From Elmis aenea (Eukaryota; Arthropoda; Insecta; Coleoptera; Elmidae), in contig OX393579.1 in NCBI GenBank assembly GCA_947652605.1, positions 39,686,970 through 39,750,969 of the forward strand: 64,000 nucleotides of DNA, written 5' to 3'. The position numbers and the translations under genes were made by a program. The notes below the pieces were generated by a model. That model made no database searches, had not been told where the DNA came from, and saw nothing but the letters and a program-made list of their open reading frames with translations. Positions 47,501 through 59,300 of the stretch are shown here, in pieces. Every line of letters starts with the position of its first letter. The first letter of the stretch is position 1.

Positions 47501-49204
47501 ATATAAGTATCCTACAGGTGTGCTACGGAAAACAAAATAATCAGTAAATAAACTGATTTTGCAATAAAATTATAGCACCAACTCGACTAGGACACTATGC
47601 TTATTATCTCAGTAAATATCCACTTTAGGGGAAAATGTTTTGAATAAAAGTTGTTTGGTACCTAGTTTTTTACCATAATACAATTTTTTTTCCCCCCCCA
47701 ATAACAAAAGCGCAATGAAAAACAATTGAATTTTTTTAAATGGCAAGGTACCCCTATATTATACTCATTTGATAGAGAATTTTTTTCTCTTTTCAATGAT
47801 GGGTCACCTTAAAAATTAAGTTCATGCTAAGAGGCCAGAGAATATCGAAAATTTAAAAGATCGTATTAGAGAAATTACACCTGAAATGGTTGGGAATGTT
47901 ATAAACGGGTTTAAAAACTGAGCTTATCATTGCCAAGCTGTAACTGGTTCACAGTTTGAACACTTATTGTAGATTTCGTCCAAAAATGTTAGTTCTTATG
48001 ATGTTTTTATACTAAACAATTTAAATAATTTGAGAGTATTTTTTGCGATTTTCTCAAAAAGTTGCTTAAGTAAGGGTACTAAAGTTTTGCATCATTGAAA
48101 AGAGAAAAAAATGCTCTATCAAATGAGTATAATATAGGGGTACCTTGTCATTTAAAAAAATTCAATTGTTTTTCATTGCGCTTTGTTATTCAAAACAAAA
48201 AAAATTGATTTTGTCTTATGGTGGAAAACTAAGTAACAAACAACTTTTATTCAAAACATTTTTCTCTAAAGTGGATATTTACTGAGATATATAGCATATT
48301 CCATTACTTTTGGACACACTGTTTAATCCAAACATACTAATATTGTATTAGTAAATTAGTATATTGTTATACATACATTGAAAAAAATTAAAAACACTGC
48401 TTTAAGTACTTCCAACTACTCACTTTTCAGTCTTTTCACTATTCATGATCACTTAAAAATGTTATTAATTTCATTCGTAAGCAAACAACTACTTACTCTA
48501 TTTGAATTTAACTTACTAGACTTAGCAGTTAAGTTAATCATTTAGAATATTATAATTCAGAGTAACAACTTATGTACTTCTACTACTGCAATATATAATT
48601 TTTTTAAACAGTAAGAAAAAAACTATCTACTTTCTAAATAATTAAAAATATATTTACCGGTAAAAATAATCTTTGAGCAGCACATGGTTTAAATAATTTT
48701 CTCCATTCTTCTGCATTTTCTGGAGGAAATGTTAATGGCATTATTGTAAACGAAAAACCGTTATTAGTAAAAGATCTCCATTCGCCCAACTACAAACAAT
48801 TATAAATAATATTTTGGGACTTTAATATTTAACAAAGCTTACCTTTTCACTAAAATTTTCTTTCAGTTTATCCTCTGTTACAACAATAAAATGAAGTCTT
48901 ACTTTGCTAAACATTAAAGCTGATTTAAACATATTTAAAGTTTCTTGAACTCTGTCGCCACAAACCACACAAGCAATAATAACATCATTTCTAAAAATGG
49001 AAGAGAATGTAAAACGTTTTTATGTTATATGAAAGATGATACTTACTTTGTAAGATTGTTAATAATTAATTGTGGGGTCGCAGTTACAAAATTTGATTTT
49101 GTAATAATAGATTTAGAATTTGTAATATGAGTCCAATAAAAATATAACAATATTATTATAGTAACTAATCCTACGATTACACGTTTATATGCAAATGTAA
49201 TCAT
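41529..49204 (-). CDS. GXYLT1: Glucoside xylosyltransferase (GXYLT1/2; Drosophila shams type)
   Basis: This enzyme adds xylose to O-glucose on EGF repeats (Notch) in the secretory pathway. Seven minus-strand exons are in phase: 49204-49047, 48990-48843, 48789-48658, 47170-46978, 46793-46644, 46581-46409 and 41675-41529, giving 366 aa. Residues ~9-27 form a type II signal anchor ([16 protein letters not shown]). The GT8 fold is marked by [12 protein letters not shown], the metal-binding DxD in [11 protein letters not shown] (159-161), [38 protein letters not shown] (247-250) and SVLHGSRG (~292-299). The last exon is separated by a 4.7-kb intron holding several elements; its CGHIKEVY matches the family's tail. 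The gene is head to head with SNRPA1. All catalytic motifs are present, so activity is expected. The symbol follows the vertebrate family; GXYLT1 and GXYLT2 cannot be told apart here. Confidence 0.95.
42113..43368. mobile_element. CAGGGTGTCCCAG foldback family, copy 1 (GXYLT intron)
   Basis: It starts CAGGGTGTCCCAGATAACAT and ends with AGCGAGATCCCCGTGC plus a degenerate end. The arms share AAGCGAGATCCCC, CTCGTGCTTTAGAAGTTATA and GGCTGTCAAGTTGGCTATGG-type modules. It lies in the 4.7-kb intron before the last GXYLT exon. Confidence 0.85.
44357..44508. repeat. GC-rich palindromic insertion
   Basis: AAGGTCCACACACACCAGCG, GGCGCGGCCGCGGTCACGAT and AATTGGTAACC on the left are mirrored on the right. 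Its base composition is strikingly GC-rich against the AT-rich host. It is a MITE-like insertion in the composite element. Confidence 0.7.
44590..44880 (+). pseudogene. Transposase N-terminal HTH (DUF4817-like) remnant
   Basis: A plus frame reads [20 protein letters not shown] and [17 protein letters not shown]. After a stop (TAA at 44763) the same frame continues [20 protein letters not shown] and [12 protein letters not shown]. This is the paired HTH arrangement of many insect Tc1/IS630-type transposases. No DDE catalytic part is present. The inverted arms flanking it run 44517-45013. Confidence 0.7.
46059..46341. mobile_element. 283-bp hAT element with GGAGTCGGAGTC motifs
   Basis: The ends are CAGAGCTGTGGAGTCGGAG and CCGACTCCGCAGCCCTG. 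The 8-bp duplication GTTGGTAC is at 46051-46058 and 46342-46349. Multiple GAGTCGGAGTCG copies line both ends. Confidence 0.92.
47598..48300. repeat. Foldback in GXYLT intron 3
   Basis: CAGTAAATATCCACTTTAGG, CAATGAAAAACAATTGAATT and GGTACCCCTATATTATACTC on the left recur inverted on the right. The arms are about 270 bp and the loop about 180 bp. The outermost ends are not resolved. Confidence 0.75.
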
Positions 49205-49643
49205 TTTAGCTCATATTGAAGAAAATTAAATATATATGACATTTTGTTTATGTTATTTTTGCCACAAAAACAAACTAGGAAGTGTATAGCGTGGTGCTTG
49301 ACGGTATATTAAACAAGACCAATTGGTAAGTTGTGTGCACGTTGTGTGGTAAGTCAACTGGGTAAGTGGAAGTTGAGAAAGGTAGTGTTTACGGTTTATG
49401 CGGTGGCAAACCGAGATACTGGTCATGATCATGTAGTCATTACCATACAAATTAAATTAAATGACTATTTTGTTATGCATTTGGTTGTATATTTAGTAGT
49501 TTGTTTTGCTTGGTCCTCCTTACCGTGTGGTTACCGTGACAACAGTCACTACGTAGTGCACCGCAGCACCGCACATTATTCCGCATCAATTTTAAGATCT
49601 TCGTTTGCATGGTGTGCTATTTGTAAAATATTTAGTTATCAAA
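49205..49643. promoter_or_regulatory. Putative bidirectional promoter, GXYLT/SNRPA1
   Basis: The 439 bp between the ATG of GXYLT (49204, minus) and SNRPA1 (49644, plus) show no transposon ends and no convincing coding potential. The spacing fits a shared promoter. No tRNA-like or other RNA gene was seen. Confidence 0.55.
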
Positions 49644-51577
49644 ATGGTTAAACTAACAGCAGAAATTATTCAAAACTCCATGCAATATATAAATCCTGTA
49701 AAAGATCGTGAGCTCGATTTAAGAGGTAATATTTTATTTTGTTTACATTGTTTCCACGTTTTATGTCGATTGTGGTTATAGGCTATAAAATACCAGAAAT
49801 TGAAAATTTGGGAGCAACTGGTGATCAGTTTGATACAATAGATTTTTCGGAAAATGATATAAGAAAACTTGACGGATTTCCATATTTAAAAAGGCTGAAA
49901 TGTTTGTTAATGAACAACAACCGCATTGTGTAAGTATTGGCCTGATGTTTGTAACTAGTGTTAACTTAGTCTTGTAATGGTTTTAGACGTATTGGACAAC
50001 ATCTTGATGAACAAATACCAAATCTAGAGAGTCTTATATTAACAGCAAATCATATAGAGGAATTAAGTGATTTGGAACCACTTATTCCGTTGGAAAAGTT
50101 ATCAATGATCAGTTTATTGCACAATCCAGTTACATCAAAGCAACATTATAGATTGTATATCATTTATAAATTTCCTCAGTTGAAATTGTTGGACTTTAGA
50201 AAAATAAAAATGAAGGAAAGAGAGGAAGCAAAGGCGCTGTTTAAAAGTAAACGAGGCAAAGAAATTCAGAAAGAAATTTTGAAACGAGCTAAAACATTTA
50301 CACCAGGGGGTAATATGCCCAACCCTTCAAAAAGTAAGAAATTTAGTCTATTAGTAATTTGAAGTTATAAGCATCAATATATTAGAATTTTTTAAGTACG
50401 TAGGTGATAGCGAATTCAAATTTTGTAGATAAAGGCATTTGTATAGTAGATGCATAAGTTTTAGCTGTTTCAACAATTATTTTGTATTAAATTTTCAGGA
50501 TTGTCTGATCAAGAAATTCGAAAGATACGTGAAGCTATATCTAGAGCAAGTTCTCTGGAAGAAATGGAAAAGTTGCAGAGGATTCTGCAGGCAGGTCAAA
50601 TTCCTGGATTAGAGGTACAAAATGGGGTGCAGAATGGTAAGTTGGGGTGAAATCACACATCGATTTTGATAAATTAAACAATTTTAATAGTAACTTTAAG
50701 TTTTTGTTTTCCAACAGGGCTAGAAACCGAAAAAAATTTTGGTTAACGGTTAACCAAAATCGAGAACTTTATTTTCATAACGGTTTTTGTTGAAAAACCG
50801 GTTTTTTCCATAAAAACCGGTTTTGTGTAAATTTTAAACCGGTTTAAAAAAAAACGGTTAAATTAACCGGTTTTTAACATTATTCAGATTAGGAATGCAA
50901 AGTATGAAAAGATAATATTATCTATTTATAATTTTATAATATATGTTCAATCAAGCGAATTACTTTTGGTAAACTAGTTAATCGCGTTTAATACCGATTT
51001 TGTATTTTTTAAAGTAATTTTTATTAAAAAAATATGTTTAAAAAAACCGGTTTTTTATTATTTTGGTTTAAGGTTACCGTTTTTTTTGCCTTCAAAAATA
51101 ACGGTTTCGGTTTCGGTTAAAAATCACTTTTTCGGACAAAAAATACGGATTAACCGGTTTTTTAAACCGGTTTAAAAAACCGGTTTCATGCCCTGTTTTC
51201 CAAAGATATAAAATCCAATATAATTTATTTTGTTCTATGAATGTTTTGCACAAGCAATTAGTGTGGATGTTGAAACTATTAAAAAATAATTTGATTAAGA
51301 TTGCTTTTCATTAAAACTAAAGTAGTTCAATGTCCAAAATGATTTTCGTACTGCATTTGAATTTTCCTGTATTAATATCGTATGAAAGATAAATTTTGTA
51401 AGGATTTTAAAATTACTAAGTAGTCTGTTACATTGTGTTAAAACTAGTTTCACTATTTGTGAAGTTTGTTTAAATAATTATTAATTTAATAATTTAATAG
51501 ATGTGATTAATATTGTTTGAATAATTGTTTTCTTAGGATTTGAAGCCAGTGAAACAATGGAAGTCGAAAGGACTTAG
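49644..51577 (+). CDS. SNRPA1: U2 small nuclear ribonucleoprotein A' (U2A', LRR protein)
   Basis: This U2 snRNP subunit pairs with U2B'' and binds U2 snRNA stem-loop IV. Five exons are in phase: 49644-49725, 49782-49929, 49987-50333, 50499-50636 and 51537-51577, giving 251 aa (human 255). The protein starts MVKLTAEII. The DRELDLRGYKIP.IENLGAT cap is followed by leucine-rich repeats (DFSENDIRKLDGFP, LLMNNNRI, LILTANHI, LLHNPVT) and the LRR cap HYRLYIIYKFPQLKLLDF. The C-terminal region has the family's KTF.PGG and ILQAGQIPG stretches. Exon 5 ends in EVERT-stop and is shorter than the vertebrate acidic tail. Intron 4 contains a 481-bp hAT with intact target duplication. AATAAA signals lie at 51947 and 51951. 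Confidence 0.97.
50715..51195. mobile_element. hAT element rich in AACCGGTT, SNRPA1 intron 4
   Basis: The ends CAGGGCTAGAAACCG and CGGTTTCATGCCCTG are flanked by the perfect 8-bp duplication TTTTCCAA (50707-50714, 51196-51203). The interior is dense with AACCGGTTTTT and GGTTAACGGTTAACC. A decayed copy lies at 62072-62531. Confidence 0.93.
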
Positions 51578-52350
51578 TCAACTTAACCAAGGCCCAGTTT
51601 TTCAAATTACATTAATGCCTTGCAGGTAAGTTGAACTGGGCAACTTAATAAACAAAGTTTAATAAGTGTTGAATTATTCGTTTGATTTGTTTTTGCAAAG
51701 AACTAATACAAACAGACACTAGGTAAAAATTGGACAGTTACACGTACAACTTTATAAGGACTGAATTTTATTTTTTGGCATTTTATATTAAGTTCAAATT
51801 TATTTTTCAGTGATCTTCATTTGAATTAATTTTTCAGATATATTATTAGAAATTTGTATTAATATTAAGTTGATAAGGTATGGATTGTACTACACATTAC
51901 ACAAAATATTGTATTAGCTTAGCTGTGAAGCGATCATTATTTCATCAATAAATAAAAACATTTAAAGTGTTTTGGTACTTAATAAGTTTTTTAATAATGA
52001 CAATTTTTCAGGTGGCTTTAAAAATTATTATTGTATAACCAGTCGATAATACAGGTGCATAAATGTACTTTGGTAGTTTGAATGAATGCATAAGGTCGTG
52101 ATTCAAATATTGTTTTACAGGGAAAACTAGACATTTTGAGTTGTTCGTTAAAAAAAATATTTCAAACATTTAAAATCATTATTAAATTTTTCCTTGTACT
52201 AAAAAAAAAATAACATTTTTTTAAAAACAAACTTTAAAAGTCAATCGATTCTAAATTAAAAGGAAAACAGATTATGATGCACCTTGAAACAATTGTGCTA
52301 ATATAAATGTCATTTTTTGGCCAACTAAAAAATGTATTTGGGGTAATATA

Positions 52351-53858
52351 CAGGGTGTCCCAGATTACATTTCCAGCATGGGGATCTCGCTTATTATAAG
52401 AGATACAGGTTTGTTTAAATTAGAATAATTAGATGGTTATCCATTAGTATGAGAGGAGCCACAATCAATTTTTAAAAGTACAAAATTTCTCGTGCTTCAG
52501 ATGTTATAGCAAAAAATATAAAAATGTCAATTTCTTTTTTCTTTCATAACTTTTTTGCCTTAATCGTTGGAACAATTTTATTTGTACTTACTTCAGGTAC
52601 TTTTTAATGGAGAATGTATCTGTTATTTTAGATTTTTTTTAAACACCTATCATCTTCGAGATATTATCCCTAATTTCATTTTTTCTTATGGGCGGCGAAG
52701 TTGGCTATGGAATAGTTAAATGTGCTTTTTTCCCGTTTAAATGAGATATTACTTGTTATATCTATTTTCATAAATAAGTCACAAAATGAAGAAAAATCGT
52801 ATTTTACTCATCACTTATCAAGCTATCTATGAAAATAAAAACAAAAAACAACTAATTAAATGTCAAATGACAGTTACTATTTGTCTGCGGTATCATTTGT
52901 TAGAATTTCATATTATTGTTGTGTAATTCGATTGTCTTTGTAGCAAATTTGTTATCATATAATTATGGGCACATTTACAACTACTTAATTAAAAGTTTAA
53001 ATGTTGAAATGCTACATTCTATGCAATAGAAACTGTGTAAAATAGATAATTGTAATTAATTATTGATTTTTTTTTGGATTTTTGGTTGGTTTTTCGAAAA
53101 AAACCATATTCTTTTAAATTTATTTCCAAATTTCTGTAATTGCGCACCCTTCGTTGCCTTTTCTCGTGATATAGCTCTAAGTATATTTTCTCAGCTTCTA
53201 CACAGTTTTTATGGTAAAGAATGTCAAATTTTTTGCTATTTTTAAATGTAGCCATCATTATAACAATTACTACAAAGGCTATCGAATTACACAACAATAA
53301 TATAAAATTCCAATAAATGATACCGCAGACAAATAGTAACTGTCATTTGACATTTAATTAGTTGTGTTTTGTTTTTATTTTCATAGATAGCTTGATAAGT
53401 GATGAGTAAAATACGTTTTTTTTTTCATTGTGTGACTTATTTATAAAAACAGGTATAGTAAGTAATATCTCATTTAAAAGAGAAAAAAAAAGCACATTTA
53501 ACCATTCCATAGCTAACTTCGCGGCCCATAAGAAAAAATGAAATTACGGGTAATATGTCAAAAATGGAAGGTGTTGAAAAAAATCTAAAATAATAGTTAC
53601 ATTCTCCATTAAAAAGTACCTTAAGAAAGTACATATAAAATTGTTCTAACGATTAAGAGAAAAAAGTTATGAGAGAAAAAAGAAATTCGACATTTTTATA
53701 TTTTTTGCTATAACATCTGAAGTCTGAGGAATTTTGTACTTTTAAAAATTGATTGTGGCTCCTCTCATACTAAGGAATAATTCATCTAACTAAAACAAAC
53801 CTGTATCTCTTATAATAAGCGAGATCCCCATGCTGGAAATGTAATCTGGGACACCCTG
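52351..53858. mobile_element. CAGGGTGTCCCAG foldback family, copy 2
   Basis: The ends CAGGGTGTCCCAGATTACAT and ATGTAATCTGGGACACCCTG are perfect and flanked by TA. The arms (about 600 bp) hold AAGCGAGATCCCCATGCTGG and AATTTCTCGTGCTTCAG. It lies downstream of SNRPA1, beyond the polyadenylation signal. Confidence 0.9.
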
Positions 53859-54251
53859 TATACATCGTTACCTTTCAAGAAATTTTACTTTATTACTTGC
53901 ACAATTTACAAGTCTTAAGGTGTGAACCACCAACACCTTAATTGATTTAAATCTGTTAAATGACAAAAATGTCAATTGTTTTAAATAAAAATGCTCTTTA
54001 TTTTGAACTCAACAGTAGTATTATGATGTATATGTTTTAAAGTGCGTTAAATTAATAAACTAATACTTTGGTAATATTTGTTTTTCATTGAATGATCCCT
54101 TATATTAGAAACCCCTCTTCTTACTCTCCCACTAATTTACCATTTTTGGTAACTGTAGTGTTAAAACATTGGTTTGTCGTTCTCGTTCATCATAAAAGCA
54201 AATTTATTTGCAAAAATTTGTTCATTGCTTTGTTCTGGCTTCATACTGTAA

Positions 54252-54760
54252 CCCTTTCAATATTTTAGGGACATATTGTCCCAAAGATATTTTGATGTAC
54301 ACTTAATTATTACAGACTGGCTAAGAATATAGACGGGCGTGGGATTTTAGTATTTTGTGGTCAACTTCAAAGCAAGTCTTGACGAGATCGATTGAATGAA
54401 TACGTTTGTTCAGTTTTGCTGTAGTTTATAACAACTTAACACTTGAGACCTATACAATCCACTCTTGTATACTGTTGGGATGTATGTCCCAATTAATTTT
54501 TTTTAATATTAAAAAATTGTTTTATAATTGTTAGTTTTTTAACACTTTAAACACCACTTAGGAAAAAGAGAGTGGGTCCCTGGTGCCACACTTGTTTGTT
54601 TGGCAATGATTAAGCACAGAGCTGTGAGTTGTATACAATGTACAAGGCACCCGGGTCACAACATGGTGCGAGTTGTATTTAACTCACGTAGCAGTTAAAT
54701 ATTCTTAAGTGTTATAAAACAATGTTAAAATTTTGAAATAAAGAAATCACATTCAAAGGG
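54252..54760. mobile_element. Possible piggyBac-like MITE
   Basis: CCCTTTCAATATTTTAGGG at the left and CACATTCAAAGGG at the right, with TTAA immediately right (54761-54764) but TGTAA on the left. GGGACATATTGTCCC and TGGGATGTATGTCCCAA are internal near-palindromes. A related GGGATGTATAGTCCC motif occurs near 32070. Confidence 0.4.
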
Positions 54761-55199
54761 TTAAGTGTGGTATGAAGGTGTTTTTATCGTTTGACGAGAA
54801 AAATTCTGATCGCAGGGGAGTAATTTGCCCTTTAATGGTATCAAACTTGATGCTTTTGAGAAAATTTTTAATACTTGTTTACCTCTCATAATTTGATTAA
54901 AAATTATTTCTTATATTAACAAAGTTACCAATGTAACGCTGTAGGTTATTGCACTCAATGGCATAAAAATATATTATACGAAATTTGACGTAAGTGAATA
55001 GAGTAGGTTATTATTCTTTGTTAAATTGATTTACGATTTTAAAGCATTAATGCAAAGTCTGTTAAGTTTTAATCTGCAAAGCTTTTATTAAGGTAATGAA
55101 AAGCTTTGATGTAAGCTAATGCAATGAAAAGAACCATAATGAATGGATTTTTCTGATTATTTTATATTTTCATGTTTTAGTTTTTCTCACAACTCTTAA

Positions 55200-55918
55200 A
55201 GCTGTGTTACATTATACAATTTCTTGTTCAAGAAATTTTATACTAGATACTAGATTGTACAGCTGTTGCCAAGTTACAACACGTTTTATGACGATTGAAT
55301 AAAAAGATAAAGGAAGGAGCTTTTAATACTATACTGCAGCGTTTGGGCGGCGACGGTAATTACGACATAAAGGCCTCTGATGGCGGCCGGTTTTGACAGG
55401 TCAAACAGTCAAGAAATTTAGGGTTTTGTGTGCTAAATACAGCCTTAAGAAGCGGAAACATGCATCCGCCATATTGAGAGGCTAACCTGGACGCCTTAGT
55501 ATCGCTATAACGCTCCTTCCTTTATCTTTTTATTCAATGCTTATGACACTTCGCGTATGTCAATTTACGACATGTAACTTATGCATCCGCCATATTGAGA
55601 GGCTAACCTGGACGCCTTAGTATCGCTATAACGCTCCTTCCTTTATCTTTTTATGGTGCCTTTCCACGTGAGAGTAAACTACTCTCGATAGCAGCGTCGC
55701 CAAGGATACAGCCCCTGAGAGTAACTCGCGATTGGCTGTATCCTTGGCGACGCTGCTATCGAGAGTAGTTTACTCTCACGTGGAAAGGCACCATTATTCA
55801 ATGCTTATGACACTTCGCGTATGTCAATTTACGACAGACGTGTTGTAACTTAGCAACAGCTGTACAATCTAGTCTAAAATTTCTTGAACAAGAAATTGTA
55901 TAATGTAATACAGCTTTT
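55200..55918. repeat. Nested foldback with internal duplication
   Basis: TACATTATACAATTTCTTG and AAGTTACAACACG are mirrored at 55840-55912. Inside, GAATAAAAAGATAAAGGAAG at 55297 is mirrored at 55517 and again at 55638. The block starting ATGCATCCGCCATATTGAG occurs at 55460 and 55581, a 121-bp tandem duplication whose second copy received the hairpin at 55655. Confidence 0.8.
55655..55792. repeat. Perfect hairpin, 59-bp arms
   Basis: Two arms of 59 bp are perfectly complementary (GGTGCCTTTCCACGTGAGAG to its mirror, ending GGAAAGGCACC) around a 20-bp loop. The first copy of the surrounding duplication lacks it, so it is an insertion. No mismatches implies a very young element or selection on the structure. 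Confidence 0.92.
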
Positions 55919-56344
55919 ACAAACTTGGGCCAGTGTGAACCAGGACGGATTTTTTTTACACAAAATATTTGAATTTTTTAGTCACCAATGCGATTTGGAA
56001 GTTTTTTTTTAATGCACAGTATGTGTGTTTATGCCTCAAATTAACTTGTTAATATTTTATTTATGTACGGCCGAACTAGTAACCTGGGCGGGAGTACGGA
56101 GAAATTTATGTAAAGTTGGAGACTCCGGCTCAAAAGTACACAGTTGACAACCCTACAACCCTTTTTGTTGTTTATTTAAACTAATTTAAAGTAAAAGTTT
56201 ATTTTGAAATGATAAAAATACATTTTTAATGAAACAATATGATAAACGCATGTACAAAATGTTTTATAATTATGTAAGTATTGCACATTTCATAATTTAC
56301 TACATTTACAATTAAAAAAATATCGTGATAAGATTTCGAAATAA

Positions 56345-59300
56345 TTACACTTTATCAATGCACCCCAAGCTTGCTCCAAGCGTGTAAATATTTGTGTATA
56401 TAACTGGAAACTTCATAATATCGGTGGTGTTCGGACGATGTTCTGGATTTAGCTGCAACATTGCATCAAGTAATCCTTGTAGTTCAGTTCCTTTTTGGTA
56501 CAAGTTAAGGTTGATTTGTTTTTTCCTCCCACTTGTAATCGACAGCACTACATTTGAAACCTAAGTAAAATAAAAATTATTAATAAACTCTTTATTACTA
56601 CATAATATTTCTTGTTGACATATATGTTGAAATATACGGTTAAAAGTTTATATTAAGTATTGTTCCAAAATAATACATGTAGCCAATGCCAGATTAAGAC
56701 AAGTGAGGCCCTAAGCTATTACACTTTTTTGGGGCGTCGGTTGGAGTAAAATATAGGTCTTTCACTTGTCTTGAAAAAATCCGTCCCGTTTCGCGCTGGT
56801 GACTAAAAAAAAGTCCTTTCGACTTTTCTGGCTTTTGTGACTCGTAATCAGTGAACCAAAATTCGAGTTGTTTCTTAGATTAATTTATTTTGAAGCAAAA
56901 TGCTTAAAATATGAAAAATTATTATTAGGTTGAAGTCATAAACCTTGCTAGAAAAGGATATATTACAACATAAATAATTAATACAATTGGTATTGTCGTT
57001 TTATATAGATGAAAATCTTTTTTAAAATATTGCGGATTTAGGAGATTTTTTGATAAAATTTTCATTTTTCAATTGATTTTTTTTGCATAAGGTAAATGTG
57101 GGTATAATTGACACCGATGTAGTAGTTGACATGCTAGTTTTTAAATCATTATAAAGACAGTTCGGTTGTTGTTACATCCACACACTCAATGCCATCTGGT
57201 AATTTTGTATCTTACTTTTGTTTGTTTATATCCTGACAACACTGGGACGAGTAATTTTGACATGACATAATCCTTCATGTAAAAAGTTGTGAGCATTCAG
57301 ATATATTAAATTTTTCTATTCGATTTAAAGGAGATAAGTAAAGTTGTTGAAGTGATTTTTATTTTCTTGAACACATTAATATAGATAACTGTGTTGTTAC
57401 ATGTTGTTACTGGTTATCATTTAGTATTTTAAACTTGCAAGTATTAGTGTAGCGGTTATTTCTGATCATGTTTTTAGTATGTCAACTACTGGTGATCATA
57501 TCTCTTATGTTTACCAGTAGTTGACATGACTGTCAAATTATTGGTGCGTTTAAACTCTTGCTTGGAAAAAGATTTTAACCTAAGTGGATATGCCTCCCAT
57601 CAAAGGTAAAATGTTAGCATATCCTGAAGAAGATATAAAAAATATTCTAGAGGATGTTCGACTTGGAATGCCTGTAGCTACTGCAGCTAAAAAACATAAA
57701 GTGTCCAGAATTACTCTGCTTTACAAAGCCAAAGGAAAAAGGCCCATTGAAAGAAAAATGGGGCCAAAAACAATGCTTTCTAGACGTAATAGATTGCAGG
57801 TACAGTCGGGTTCCTCGACGATGGACACAAGTTTTGAGTTAACAAATCTCGATGAATGATACCATGATTTTTATGAAGACTCACAAAATATTAATAAAGA
57901 CAGAGAGACATCCACTATGAATAATTTTGTAATTATGAAAATTTTCACAAAAACAACTGTTCAATATTTTGTTGGTAAAATAATTAACATCATTTCGAAA
58001 CTACCCACTTCTCAAACAGATAGAGGAAACGATTGTTATTTGAATACAATTTTCAGCAGTTCAAATGTTTAGGATAGTTATTTTAGTAATATGTTTATTT
58101 ACTTAGTATAGTAATTTTATACCAAAGTTATTATAGGAATATGTTTAGTTCACCATTTAAATGTTCAATACTCAATAACTGTAAGAATTGTAAACTTTTA
58201 ATAAGGATTTTTAATTTAAAAAATAATGGTTCTTTGATGTCAACTATACCCACAAAGGATGTCAATTACTGGTACATACCGATTTTTGCTATGTCAATTA
58301 CTGGTGAATATTCCTATAAATAATAAAATAATCAGTTTCAAAAATGGTATCACATTACAAAAATTTTGTGAACACAATGAAAATATTTATAAATACACTT
58401 TTATTTTCCCTAAACCCAGAGTAGTATATGTCAATTTTTCTGAGCAATATACATTTTTTAAATTGTTCATCTTGTCTAAGTGTCAATTACTCCCACAGTT
58501 ACATTACTTACTGAAATTTTTATTCACGTACATTTTTAAATCCAGGAAATGTTTAAATTCATTTATCTCGAAAATGGTTCTATGAAAAATCTAATCATAT
58601 TTATGTACGTTTTAGCATGTAAACATATCTCATAGCCAACTAAGCAAAAAAATTATACAACGAAAAAGCAGCACCAAAATCGTTTACGGTACTTTGTTCT
58701 GATTTATTTATATAAATTATGCAAACCAAATTATGTTAAAATATATCATTTACTAGTAATTAACCGGGTCCAAATTTCATCTTCTTGTATTAAAGGGGTT
58801 TTGAGCTATTATTTCAATTATTTCCCCTGAAGGTAGAGGCGTAGTTTCACAGAAAATATTCTTCAAAAGAATTTATGGAGATATAGCGTCTTATATTGAG
58901 TCAATCTGATCGCGTTATATCTAATATATTTTGTGAGATCAATAATCAATAATGACACTGTTGGAGAGAAAAAAACTGTTTTAATAAAAACAATTTGTAA
59001 TTTTTGTAACTTAGAGCTATAAAATGTCTTTTTCTAAAAAAAAAAACGAATTATATAAAAATCTATTTAACCTGCAAGGAATGTTAAAAATGGAAGGGAA
59101 ACTGCAAGAACGATACAGCCCAATAAAAAATATTACCTGCTTGAAAATACACAAAAAAAAGAATCTTAAATACTCAAAAATTGATTTAGAATGACCCACA
59201 GAACTTGTTCATAATTTATTATTTTATCAAAACTTGCAATTCATTTTATCATAGGTTGCTCTTTCTGGCAGTTCGAATGCTTCACCAACGATTTTGTAAT

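Noticed and set aside
49331..49651. 106-codon frame upstream of SNRPA1
   Set aside because: No recognisable family, lies in the presumed bidirectional promoter and overlaps the SNRPA1 start in another frame.
56690..56830. hAT-like left end (AGTGAGGCCCTAAGC) in the NEK intron
   Set aside because: No partner end or 8-bp duplication could be located.
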